Source of the DNA: Burkholderia pseudomultivorans
GTDB taxonomy: Bacteria; Pseudomonadota; Gammaproteobacteria; Burkholderiales; Burkholderiaceae
NCBI RefSeq assembly: GCF_001718415.1
Contig: NZ_CP013377.1
Span: 2,418,001-2,482,000 of the forward strand
Reading direction: 5' to 3'
Length of the DNA stretch: 64,000 bases
Part shown: piece after piece, positions 1 through 9,760 of the stretch
How positions within the stretch are numbered: the stretch's first letter is position 1
How the letters are laid out: each line of letters begins with the position of its first letter
Program-made: the position numbers and the translations under genes
Notes under the pieces: model-generated
What the model saw: the letters and a program-made list of their open reading frames with translations, nothing else
Told to the model about the DNA's origin: nothing
Databases searched by the model: none

Positions 1-884
1 AGCGTCGCGACCGGGTCGAACGCCTCGCCCGGGAACACCATCGCCGCGCCGGTCGACACGCACGCGAGCACGGCCAGCACCATGCCGAAGCAGTGATAGA
101 GCGGCACCGGGATGCACAGCGCGTCCTGCTCGCTGAAACGCATCGCCATCGCGATGAAGCGTGCGTTGTTGACGACGTTGCGATGCGTGAGCGTCGCGCC
201 CTTCGGGCTGCCGGTCGTGCCGCTCGTGAACTGGATGTTGATCGGATCGGTCGCCGCGAGCGTCGCGCCGAGCGCATCGAGCCGCGCGACGTCGAGCGTG
301 TCGCGGCCCTGCGCGACGACGTCCGGATAGCGCAGCATGCCCGGCGTGTGGCCGTCGCCCATCCGGATCACGATGCGCAATTCGGGCAGCCGCGCCGCGC
401 GCAGCTCGCCGGGCGCGCAATGCGCGAGTTCCGGCGCGAGTGCCTGCAGCATCTCCAGGTACGCCGACGACTTGAACTGCTCGGCCGCGATCAGCGCGCG
501 GCAGCCGACCTTGTTCAGCGCGTATTCGAGTTCCGCGAGCCGGTAGGCGGGATTGATGTTGACGAGGATCGCGCCGATGCGCGCGGTCGCGAACTGCGTG
601 AGCAGCCATTCGCTGCGGTTCGGCGACCAGATGCCGACGCGATCGCCCTTGGCAATCCCCAAGGCGGCAAGCCCCGCCGCGAGCACATCAACCTCGTGCG
701 CGAACTCGCGCCAGCTCCAGCGCACCTGCTGCTCGCGAAACACGACAGCCGGCCGCGCCGGAAAGCGCGAGGCGGCGTCGCGCAGCAGCGCGGCGACGGT
801 CGCGTCCGACAGCGGCACGTCGGTGCGGCCGCGCACGATCGACAGGCCGTCGCGCGGCGCGCCGTCTGCGATGACGGTAGTCAT
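1..884 (-). CDS. AMP-binding acyl-CoA synthetase (3' part outside window)
   Basis: An ANL-superfamily fatty-acid/acyl-CoA ligase that would activate a carboxylate with ATP and CoA. The first 294 residues are visible; the C-terminus lies beyond the left edge. ATG at 884-882 opens MTTVIADGAPRDG. The AMP-binding P-loop reads FTSGTTGSPKGATLTH at about residues 218-233, and PLYHCFGM follows as expected for acyl-CoA synthetases. The gene starts 34 bp after the qhpB stop on the same strand, so it is very probably the last gene of the qhp operon. I infer that it converts the acid made by the aldehyde dehydrogenase (5950-7443) into an acyl-CoA. Chain length specificity cannot be read from the sequence. 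Confidence 0.9.
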   Translation of the reverse strand, partial: MTTVIADGAPRDGLSIVRGRTDVPLSDATVAALLRDAASRFPARPAVVFREQQVRWSWREFAHEVDVLAAGLAALGIAKGDRVGIWSPNRSEWLLTQFATARIGAILVNINPAYRLAELEYALNKVGCRALIAAEQFKSSAYLEMLQALAPELAHCAPGELRAARLPELRIVIRMGDGHTPGMLRYPDVVAQGRDTLDVARLDALGATLAATDPINIQFTSGTTGSPKGATLTHRNVVNNARFIAMAMRFSEQDALCIPVPLYHCFGMVLAVLACVSTGAAMVFPGEAFDPVAT

Positions 885-918
885 GCAAGGTCTCCTGATC
901 GGTTGCGCCGTGCGTTCG

Positions 919-2037
919 TCATCGCGTGAACATCTGCGCGGTCGTGATCGCCATGTCGCCGCCCGGCACGCGGATGTCCTTCAGCTTCTTCAGCGTATCG
1001 GCGTCGTACACGGCGACGGTGTTGAACGTGCCGGCCAGATAGAGCTTGCTGCCCGCGCGGTTGAACGACAGGCAGTAGTACGAGTGATCGAGCGGCGCGG
1101 CCTCGATCAGCTTCTCGTGCTTCACGTCGTATTTCGTCAGCCGGTTCAGCACGCCGTACATCAGGTTCGGATCCTTCGGCGACAACCCGCCCGTGAAATA
1201 CACCTCGGTCACCGGCGCGAAATCCTTCACCGTCGCATTGCCCGACTTCAGGTCGATGTCGATGTAGCCGTACATCGTCTGCGCGGAAGCCGGATCCTTC
1301 CTGTCGTCCTTGAAGCGGTCGGCCGTGTAGAGCAGGTTGAACGTATGCTGCGGACGCTGCTGCGGCCACACGTACAGCACGTCGGGCTGCCCGTACAACG
1401 GCCGCTTCCAGTTGCGCAGCGGCACTGCGACGTCGTACTTGCCCGTCTGCGCATTCATCCGGTAGATGTCCGCGCCGACGATAAACAGCGAGCCGTCGTC
1501 GGCGGCCTGCAGCATCGTCGTCTGGCGCGGCGCCGCGAACGTGCGCACCGGTTTCGCGTCGAGCCCGCCGTCGGTCCGGTACACCTGCAGGCGCGGCGGC
1601 TGCACCTCGTAGCTGTCGCGGTTCAGCCGGGTCGGGTTGACGACGCTGTAGATCTCGCTGCCGTCGGGGCTCAGCGCGATCGAGAACATCGCGCGCGCCC
1701 GTTCGTTGCCCGCCTCGGCAAGGTCAGCATGGAACACGGTCCTGCACGAATCGAGATCGACGCCGTACAGGTCGCCGTAGTGATTGTTCAGCACGTACGC
1801 GCGCGTGCGGTCGGGGCTGATCTGGATCGTGCCGGGCCCGAACGCGTCGGGCAGCGTGCAGGTCTTGACGACGCTGTCGGTGCCCGCGTCGATCACCGTC
1901 AGGTTGTTCGGATAGTTCGTGACGGCGAGGTATTCGCGTCCGGCCTGCAGCGGGCCGTCGGCGGCGGCCGACAGCGTCGCGGCCGATGCGAGCGCCGCGG
2001 CGAGCAGCGCCCGGCTCAGGGGTGTCGTGAATCGCAT
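919..2037 (-). CDS. qhpB: Quinohemoprotein amine dehydrogenase beta subunit
   Basis: The seven-bladed beta-propeller subunit of QHNDH, a periplasmic enzyme oxidising primary amines to aldehydes. It has 372 residues. The ATG at 2037 is preceded by AAGGATTTTCC (a good Shine-Dalgarno), and the protein begins with a signal peptide (MRFTTPLSRALLAAALAS, cleavage after about SAAA). YVTN-type propeller repeats are visible, for example VTNYPNNLTVIDAGT near residue 35 and YVLNNHYGDLYGVDL near 80. It sits 28 bp downstream of qhpC and 34 bp upstream of the acyl-CoA synthetase. Identity rests on length, propeller repeats and position in a textbook qhpA-D-C-B order. A longer upstream reading is possible but would overlap qhpC and lose the signal peptide. 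Confidence 0.93.
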   Translation of the reverse strand: MRFTTPLSRALLAAALASAATLSAAADGPLQAGREYLAVTNYPNNLTVIDAGTDSVVKTCTLPDAFGPGTIQISPDRTRAYVLNNHYGDLYGVDLDSCRTVFHADLAEAGNERARAMFSIALSPDGSEIYSVVNPTRLNRDSYEVQPPRLQVYRTDGGLDAKPVRTFAAPRQTTMLQAADDGSLFIVGADIYRMNAQTGKYDVAVPLRNWKRPLYGQPDVLYVWPQQRPQHTFNLLYTADRFKDDRKDPASAQTMYGYIDIDLKSGNATVKDFAPVTEVYFTGGLSPKDPNLMYGVLNRLTKYDVKHEKLIEAAPLDHSYYCLSFNRAGSKLYLAGTFNTVAVYDADTLKKLKDIRVPGGDMAITTAQMFTR

Positions 2038-2065
2038 GGAAAATCCTTGTTCGGAGCCGGGTGGG

Positions 2066-2389
2066 TCACTTGTCTTTGGGGAACACGCTGCCGAGCTGGC
2101 GCCAGTCGGTGCCGGAATCGGCCGCATGCTTGTTCCAGTCGGGATAGGTGCTCATCATGTCGGGCACCTGCGCAGGCCACCAGCACGGGTCGGAGCAGCC
2201 GTACAGGTCGGCTTCCATCGGCTGGCACAACGATGCGACGCCGCCGAACACGTCGGTCTCCCAGCCGGGATCGGTGGTCGACGTGCAGCCCGCGACCGAC
2301 GTCATCGCGACGACTTCCTCGAGCCGGTCCTGCTGCGCGGCCTCTTCGAGCTTTCTCGCCTTGTTGTTGAGCGGCTTCAGATGTTTCAT
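2066..2389 (-). CDS. qhpC: Quinohemoprotein amine dehydrogenase gamma subunit precursor (CTQ-bearing)
   Basis: The 107-residue precursor of the small catalytic subunit that carries cysteine tryptophylquinone (CTQ). Residues 1-28 form a charged, non-Sec leader beginning [13 protein letters not shown]. Counting the mature chain from M29, every published crosslink residue is in place: Cys7-Glu16 (C35, E44), Cys27-Asp33 (C55, D61), Cys41-Asp49 (C69, D77), and the CTQ pair Cys37-Trp43 (C65, W71, within CSDPCWW). QhpD forms the thioethers, QhpG hydroxylates the tryptophan, QhpE removes the leader and QhpF exports the peptide (known from Paracoccus and Pseudomonas). The gene starts 2 bp after qhpD, implying translational coupling. 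Confidence 0.96.
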   Translation of the reverse strand: MKHLKPLNNKARKLEEAAQQDRLEEVVAMTSVAGCTSTTDPGWETDVFGGVASLCQPMEADLYGCSDPCWWPAQVPDMMSTYPDWNKHAADSGTDWRQLGSVFPKDK

Positions 2390-2391
2390 GG

Positions 2392-3822
2392 TCAGTTCGC
2401 CTTCCGCGGAATGAGGTAAGTGTCGATGAACGCCGGATTGCCGGCGACGATCCGGCTGTAGACCTCGATGCCGAAATCGATCCAGTCGCGCATCAGCTCG
2501 CAGTAATGATAGGTCGGATGCGCGGGGTCGCCGTAGCGCGCATAGCTCTCGTGATAGCAGCCGCCCGAGCACAGGTTGCGGATCCGGCAGGTCTCGCAGC
2601 CGGTGCCGCTGCGTTCGAGGCGCTGCGACAGGAAGTCGTTGAGCTGCGTCTGCGCCACGCCGTCGCGCACGTTGCCGAAGGTCGGCAGCGTCGAGCCGGT
2701 GAAGCGGTGGCACAGGTTCAGGTCGCCCTTGTGATCGACCGCGAGCATCTTGAGCCCCGCGCCGCACGGCAGCGATTTCTTGTGCCCTTCGTGCAGGTCG
2801 GTGATCAGCTGGTGCAGGTTCGAGAAGCCGATGTTGCGGTGCTCGAGCGCGGCCGCGAGATAGCGGCGGCCGAGCGCCTTCATGTTCGCGAACACCTGGG
2901 CGAGCTCGTCGGGCTGCAGGTTGAACGTGTCGAGCTGTCCGGACGTGACGGGCGCGAAGCCGACTTCCGCGAAGCCGAGCTCGTTGAACAGGTGATCCCA
3001 GATTCCTTCGATGTCGGTCACGCCGCTCGTCAGCGTCACGCGCGCGCCGACCGGCCGGCTGCGATAGCGCCCGAGCAGCATGTCGACCTTGCGCCGCACG
3101 ACGTCGTAGGTGCCGGCGCCGCCGACCGTGCGGCGGTTCAGGTCGTGGATCGAGCGCGGCCCGTCGATGCTGACCGACAGCCCGAAACGATGCGCGTCGA
3201 GCCAGTCGACGATCTCCTCGGTCAGCAGCGTCGCGTTGGTCGTCATCACGAATTCGACCTGCTTGCCGAGCGCGCCGAAACGCAGCTCGCAATACTCGAC
3301 CATCGTCTCGATCAGCTTGCGGTTGCTGAGCGGTTCGCCGCCGAAGAACACGACCGTGTAGCGCGGCAGGTCGGGCGACTCCTTCAGCAGCATCTCGACC
3401 GACGCCTTCGCGGTGTCGAGATCCATCCGCCGCCCGGCGGACGGCGTATCGAGATCTTCCTTGTAGCAATACGTGCAGCTCAGGTTGCAGCCGGTGTTCA
3501 CGTTCAGCACGACCGTATCGATCGCGGTGCGCTCGACGCGCTTCACCGCGATCTCGGGCGTGAGCGGCGAGCCGTCGCTGACGACCTCGAGGGCCATCAG
3601 CTCGCCGAGCGTTTCGGCAAGTTCGCCGCGCGGCGAGCGGCCGCCGAGCCGCGCGAACAGCTCGTCGGCCGTGCAGCTGCTCGCGCGCAATGCGTCGAGG
3701 ATGTCGGCCGTCACGCGATCGGCCGCGAACAGCGAACTGCTCGGCACGTGGAACATCAGGCGCTCGTCGTCGACCCGCACTTCATGCACGTTGCGTTCGA
3801 CCACGTTCAGCAGGGCGCTCAT
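2392..3822 (-). CDS. qhpD: Radical SAM/SPASM peptide crosslinking enzyme QhpD
   Basis: A cytoplasmic radical SAM enzyme that installs the Cys-to-Asp/Glu thioether bonds in the QHNDH gamma subunit. It has 476 residues, starting at an ATG behind AAGGAGAATCCG. An N-terminal region (about 1-100) looks like a peptide-recognition wing. The radical SAM cluster motif CNLSCTYCY (C112, C116, C119) and FFGGEPL follow. A SPASM-type C-terminus holds many auxiliary-cluster cysteines ([34 protein letters not shown]). It lies 71 bp below qhpA and 2 bp above qhpC, matching the known operon order. A generic anaerobic sulfatase-maturase annotation is possible on homology alone, but the context is decisive. Confidence 0.95.
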   Translation of the reverse strand: MSALLNVVERNVHEVRVDDERLMFHVPSSSLFAADRVTADILDALRASSCTADELFARLGGRSPRGELAETLGELMALEVVSDGSPLTPEIAVKRVERTAIDTVVLNVNTGCNLSCTYCYKEDLDTPSAGRRMDLDTAKASVEMLLKESPDLPRYTVVFFGGEPLSNRKLIETMVEYCELRFGALGKQVEFVMTTNATLLTEEIVDWLDAHRFGLSVSIDGPRSIHDLNRRTVGGAGTYDVVRRKVDMLLGRYRSRPVGARVTLTSGVTDIEGIWDHLFNELGFAEVGFAPVTSGQLDTFNLQPDELAQVFANMKALGRRYLAAALEHRNIGFSNLHQLITDLHEGHKKSLPCGAGLKMLAVDHKGDLNLCHRFTGSTLPTFGNVRDGVAQTQLNDFLSQRLERSGTGCETCRIRNLCSGGCYHESYARYGDPAHPTYHYCELMRDWIDFGIEVYSRIVAGNPAFIDTYLIPRKAN

Positions 3823-3893
3823 CGGATTCTCCTTGCGTTCGTCGATTCGGACCGGGCCGCGTCGCGGCCCGGCGCCAGCGGTTGCGGCGTCGC

Positions 3894-5501
3894 TCAGGGC
3901 AGCGGCGGATTGTTCCAGCGCTGCACCGCGACGATCATGTGCCCGGTGCCAGTCAGCGTGCGCGCTCCGTCGGTCACCGTCGCGACGACGTTCAGGTTGC
4001 CCGTGTTGTTGGTGCCCATCCGGCGCGCGGGATTCGGCCCCGCGTCGCCGGGCGTGAAGATCCCCGTGGACGCCTGCATCACGCCCGCGAACTGCGTGTC
4101 GCGATCGCCCTTCGCCTGGTCGTCGAACGGCGCGACCGACCATTGCGCCGGCACCACGCCGATGCGGAACGGCTTGCCGGCGGCGTCGACGCCCCATGCG
4201 ACCGCGTCGAAGCGGCCCTCGACCTTCGGCGTCGCGCCGCCGTTGCCGCCGATGCGCGCGACCGCGAAGTCCGGTTCGACCTTCACGTCGCGGATCTCGC
4301 GATAGACCGCGAAGCCGTCCGCCTGTGCGGCGCCGACGCTCACGCGGCGCGGGCCGGCCGCGCTGCCGTCGGCCGCCTTCACGCGCACCCGCAGGTAGCC
4401 GGGCGCGCGTTCGAGCACCGATGCGACCGTCACGCCGGGGCCGAACGCGGGCGCGCCCTGCAGGTTCGCGCCGACGATCGTCACGTCGGTCTCGGCGCCC
4501 GCCTTCACGTAGGCGGGCTGCACCGCGACGATGTGCGGCTTGCCGAGCTTCGCCGCGCTGAAGTCGAGACCGCGCTCGTCATGCGCATCGTCGAACATCC
4601 GGCCGCGCATCTCGCCGTTGGTCGCCATCAGCACCTGCCGCATCGTCGTGTCGCCGACCTTCACGCTCGCGCGCCATTCGTAGCCCGTATAGAGCGTCGC
4701 GGTGCCCGTGCCTTCGAGCGGGCTGCCGTCCGCGAAACGCCCCTTCAGTTCGACGTCGAAACGATCGCCCGCACCGCCCTTCACGGTCATCGTGCCGTAC
4801 GCGTCGCCCTTGCCCGGCATGTGGCCGCCGAAGCTCCACGTGCCGGCGAGCGCGGTCGCGGGCGGATGATGCTGCTTCCAGTCGGTCCACGCGCGGCTGT
4901 CGTACGGGTAGTCCTTCGCGAGCATCGGCGCCATCTCGGTCAGCGCGATCTTCAGCCAGTCGCGATCGCGGCCCATCGCCGAATACTCGATCGACGGCCA
5001 TTGCCCGAGGTGGAAGTTCACGAGCCGGTCCCATTCCGCGACCGGGCGGCGCTGCAGCAGCGGACGCGCAGCCGAATGGCAGCGCGCGCACATCTGCCTG
5101 AACTCATCGTTGCCGGCCGTCTCCTGCGTGTTCAGGCGGCGCTCCGGTGCATAGCGGAAGTCCTTCGTCTCCGACGGCGCGAGACCCTGCGTATCCGACA
5201 GGTACTTGACGAGAATGCGCCGCTCGTCGTCGCTGATCGTCAGGCCGTGCATCGTCTGCATTCGCGCGATCGTCATCAGCCAGCCTTCCGGCGTCTTGCG
5301 CTGATGGCTGATGCGGCTCCACGCATCCTTCGACTCGGCCGCGTGACAGGCGGCGCAGGTCTGGCTCAGGATCGCGTGGGCATCGCGCGGCGCCTGGGCC
5401 TGCGCGTGCGCCGCGCCGGCTGCCAGCGCAAGCGCGCCGGCGGCCGCGGCGGCCACGGCCGCGCGGCGCGGCCTGCTGCGTCGAATGAAAGTCTTGAACA
5501 A
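3894..5501 (-). CDS. qhpA: Quinohemoprotein amine dehydrogenase alpha subunit (diheme)
   Basis: The large periplasmic subunit of QHNDH, which passes electrons from CTQ through two c-type hemes. It has 535 residues. A twin-Arg-rich n-region and hydrophobic stretch end at AHAQAQ (about residue 35). Two heme motifs follow, CAACH (49-53) and CARCH (138-142), then beta-rich domains with Ig-like segments. I chose the TTG at 5501 because AAAGGAGCAG lies about 6 bases upstream and no suitable ATG gives the signal peptide. It is the first gene of the minus-strand operon. A GG-N10-GC sigma-54 element lies about 75-87 bp upstream of the start, so transcription probably depends on the activator encoded at 7780-9720. 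Confidence 0.94.
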   Translation of the reverse strand: MFKTFIRRSRPRRAAVAAAAAGALALAAGAAHAQAQAPRDAHAILSQTCAACHAAESKDAWSRISHQRKTPEGWLMTIARMQTMHGLTISDDERRILVKYLSDTQGLAPSETKDFRYAPERRLNTQETAGNDEFRQMCARCHSAARPLLQRRPVAEWDRLVNFHLGQWPSIEYSAMGRDRDWLKIALTEMAPMLAKDYPYDSRAWTDWKQHHPPATALAGTWSFGGHMPGKGDAYGTMTVKGGAGDRFDVELKGRFADGSPLEGTGTATLYTGYEWRASVKVGDTTMRQVLMATNGEMRGRMFDDAHDERGLDFSAAKLGKPHIVAVQPAYVKAGAETDVTIVGANLQGAPAFGPGVTVASVLERAPGYLRVRVKAADGSAAGPRRVSVGAAQADGFAVYREIRDVKVEPDFAVARIGGNGGATPKVEGRFDAVAWGVDAAGKPFRIGVVPAQWSVAPFDDQAKGDRDTQFAGVMQASTGIFTPGDAGPNPARRMGTNNTGNLNVVATVTDGARTLTGTGHMIVAVQRWNNPPLP

Positions 5502-5570
5502 GGCTCTGCTCCTTTACGTGGGGTCTCGATTCGTCCGGCATCCAGCGCTGCGGCGCGTGTCGGATGCTCT

Positions 5571-5590
5571 TCAAGCACAGGCCGTGCCAA
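5571..5590 (-). promoter_or_regulatory. Sigma-54 promoter of qhpA
   Basis: On the minus strand the sequence reads TTGGCACGGCCTGTGCTTGA. The -24 GG is at 5588-5587 and the -12 GC at 5576-5575, exactly ten bases apart. TGGCACG matches the -24 consensus fully, and GTGCT replaces the ideal TTGCT at -12. Transcription should begin near 5563, giving a leader of about 60 bases before the TTG of qhpA. Confidence 0.8.
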
Positions 5591-5763
5591 TCGCCGGCGT
5601 CGAGTTCGCCACAAGGAAAACACGCGTTTTCACCGGCGAACGCTCGGGAAAATCCCGATTCAAACCGGCTTGCCAAACCGGCATTCGCACGCCTTTGCGG
5701 CGGCTTCGCACGACGCATCGCCGTCGCACGCGCCGCATGTCGCGTCTCACGTTGCACGCCGAT

Positions 5764-5776
5764 TCTCAAAATGAGA
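5764..5776. promoter_or_regulatory. Palindromic candidate enhancer site (TCTCA-N3-TGAGA)
   Basis: TCTCA AAA TGAGA is a perfect 5+5 inverted repeat in the shared control region. The same arms and spacing recur at 13614-13625 upstream of the porin gene. I infer that it is the binding site of the Fis-type helix-turn-helix of the sigma-54 activator at 7780-9720. Confidence 0.6.
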
Positions 5777-5894
5777 CAACGCGCGGCCGGCGCGGCGCGA
5801 ACCCGGTGCGCCGCACCATGGTGCGCACATCGCGTCTGCCGCCCCGCCGCGCATGGTTCGCACGCCGCGTCGCCGCTTGTTCGCGCGACGCTTG

Positions 5895-5908
5895 GTATGG
5901 AAGCTGCT
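5895..5908 (+). promoter_or_regulatory. Sigma-54 promoter of aldehyde dehydrogenase gene
   Basis: TTGGTATGGAAGCTGCTT has GG at 5895-5896 and GC at 5907-5908 with ten bases between. It lies about 42 bp before the ATG at 5950, which has a GAGGAG ribosome site. The match is weaker at -24 (TGGTATG) than at the qhpA promoter, but the spacing is exact and the position apt. Confidence 0.72.
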
Positions 5909-5949
5909 TCGCGGCTCGGCACCCGAACCCCGATGAGCGAGGAGCTTCC

Positions 5950-7443
5950 ATGCAGGCACCGTTGTCCTTACTTCCGCAAACCCAGACGTTCATCGCACGC
6001 GCGCCGTCGATGCTGATCGGCGACGCGTGGCTCGGCGCCGAAAGCGGCGCGACGCTGGCGGTCCGCAATCCCGCGACCGGCGAGGAACTGTGCCGCGTGC
6101 CGGCGTCCGGCGCGGCCGACGTCGATCGCGCGGTGCGCGCCGCCCGCCAGGCCTTCGACGATTCCGCGTGGAGCCGCATGCGGCCGCGCGAACGGCAGAA
6201 CCTGCTGTGGCGCCTCGCCGATCTGGTCGAGCGCGACGCGCAGCAGCTTGCCGAACTCGAATGCGTGAACAACGGCAAGAGCGCGCAGATCGCGCGCGTG
6301 ATGGACGTGCAACTGTCGATCGACTTCCTGCGCTACATGGCCGGCTGGGCAACCAAGATCGAAGGCTCGACCGTCGACGTGTCGATGCCGCTGATGCCCG
6401 ACAGCCAGTTCCACGGCTTCGTCCGGCGCGAGGCGGTCGGCGTGGTCGGCGCGATCGTCGCGTGGAATTTCCCGCTGCTGCTCGCGTGCTGGAAGCTCGG
6501 CCCCGCGCTCGCGACCGGCTGCACGATGGTGCTGAAGCCCGCCGACGAAACGCCGCTCACCGCGCTGCGGCTCGCGCAGCTCGTGCAGGAAGCCGGCTAC
6601 CCGGCCGGCGTGTTCAACGTCGTGACCGGCACCGGCGTCGACGCGGGCGCCGCGCTCGCGCAGCATCCGGACGTCGACAAGCTGACCTTCACGGGTTCGA
6701 CCGAGGTCGGCAAGCTGATCGGCAAGGCCGCGATGGAATCGATGACGCGCGTGACGCTCGAACTCGGCGGCAAGTCGCCGACCATCGTGTTCGCCGATGC
6801 CGACCCGGCCGTCGCGGCGGCGGGCGCGGCCACCGCGATCTTCTTCAATCACGGCCAGGTGTGCTGCGCAGGCTCGCGCCTGTACGTGCAGCGCAAGCAC
6901 TTCGACCGCGTGGTCGGCGACGTCGCGAACATCGCGAGCAACATGAAGCTCGGCAACGCGCTCGACCCGAGCGTCGACATGGGGCCGCTGATCTCGCTGA
7001 AGCAGCAGCAGCGCGTGGCCGGCTACATCGAGCGCGGCCGCGAACTCGGCGCGCAGCTCGCATGCGGCGGCGAAGCATACGGGCCCGGCTACTTCGTGAA
7101 GCCGACCGTGCTCGTCGACGTCGACCAGAAAGGCCCGCTCGTGCAGGAGGAAATCTTCGGCCCGGTGCTCGTCGCGATGCCGTTCGACACGATCGACGAC
7201 GCGATCCGTCTCGCGAACGACACGCGCTACGGGCTCGGCGCGAGCATCTGGACCAACGACCTGTCGGCCGCGCACCGGATGATCCCGAAGATCCGCTCCG
7301 GTTCGGTGTGGGTCAACTGCCACAGCGCGCTCGATCCGGCGCTGCCGTTCGGCGGCTACCGGATGTCGGGCTTCGGCCGCGAAATGGGCGCGGCCGCGAT
7401 CGAGCACTACACGGAGCTGAAATCGGTGCTGATGAACGTATAG
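5950..7443 (+). CDS. NAD(P)-dependent aldehyde dehydrogenase
   Basis: A cytoplasmic aldehyde dehydrogenase of 497 residues, full length for the family, predicted to oxidise the aldehyde released by QHNDH. The ATG at 5950 follows GAGGAG. The general-base glutamate motif ELGGKSP (about residue 270) and the catalytic cysteine in GQVCCAG (about 304) are present, as are the cofactor-site GSTEVG motif and the C-terminal PFGGYRMSGFGRE. It is divergent from qhpA with its own sigma-54 promoter. With the acyl-CoA synthetase it would complete amine to acyl-CoA conversion. The exact aldehyde is unknown; phenylacetaldehyde or butyraldehyde-type substrates are both reasonable. Confidence 0.93.
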   Translation: MQAPLSLLPQTQTFIARAPSMLIGDAWLGAESGATLAVRNPATGEELCRVPASGAADVDRAVRAARQAFDDSAWSRMRPRERQNLLWRLADLVERDAQQLAELECVNNGKSAQIARVMDVQLSIDFLRYMAGWATKIEGSTVDVSMPLMPDSQFHGFVRREAVGVVGAIVAWNFPLLLACWKLGPALATGCTMVLKPADETPLTALRLAQLVQEAGYPAGVFNVVTGTGVDAGAALAQHPDVDKLTFTGSTEVGKLIGKAAMESMTRVTLELGGKSPTIVFADADPAVAAAGAATAIFFNHGQVCCAGSRLYVQRKHFDRVVGDVANIASNMKLGNALDPSVDMGPLISLKQQQRVAGYIERGRELGAQLACGGEAYGPGYFVKPTVLVDVDQKGPLVQEEIFGPVLVAMPFDTIDDAIRLANDTRYGLGASIWTNDLSAAHRMIPKIRSGSVWVNCHSALDPALPFGGYRMSGFGREMGAAAIEHYTELKSVLMNV

Positions 7444-7779
7444 CCGCCGCGCGCGGCCGCGCCCCCGCCCGTGGTCCGCCGCTCGGCGGGAAACGGGTCG
7501 CCAACGGGGGCGCGAACGGCCCGCCGGCGCGCCACGCGAACCCATGCCGTTCGAGGACGGCCACCCGAACCGTCCGCCCCGCCCATCGCCATGCACGTCG
7601 CCCCCTCTCCTCAGCCGCTGCACACGCGCCCGCGAATCGCCCGCGCCGCCGCGTCCCGCCTGGGTCTTAGGTTTTTGACCGGATGGATTTATGCCCGGGC
7701 TTATGCCAGACTCGGCGGGCCTTTTTGCGTGCGGCCGCGCCGGATCGGACGGCCCGACAATCTCCTGAGGAGGGGCGAC
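7444..7779. other. Intergenic stretch before the sigma-54 activator gene
   Basis: A 336 bp gap between the aldehyde dehydrogenase and its presumed regulator. Most is featureless GC-rich sequence. Near its end TTGACC (7675-7680) is followed after 18 bases by GCTTAT (7699-7704), a weak sigma-70-like pair. TTATGCC occurs twice nearby. This could be the constitutive promoter of the activator gene; nothing firmer is visible. Confidence 0.3.
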
Positions 7780-9720
<1,941 letters not shown>

Positions 9721-9760
9721 TGCCGCGCGCGGCTTCGTCCGCCCTTCGCCCGCCGCGCCG

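Larger units (their letters stand above)
5502..5949. promoter_or_regulatory. Divergent qhpA / aldehyde dehydrogenase control region
   Basis: A 448 bp gene-free stretch between the two arms of the qhp cluster. It holds two outward-facing sigma-54 promoters (5571-5590 and 5895-5908) and a TCTCA-N3-TGAGA palindrome at 5764-5776. A degenerate half-copy (GTCTCACGTTGCAC) lies at 5744-5757, and a 14 bp perfect palindrome CGCACCATGGTGCG at 5812-5825. The first palindrome is about 140 bp upstream of the aldehyde dehydrogenase promoter and about 190 bp upstream of the qhpA promoter, a spacing typical of enhancer sites for sigma-54 activators. Confidence 0.75.
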
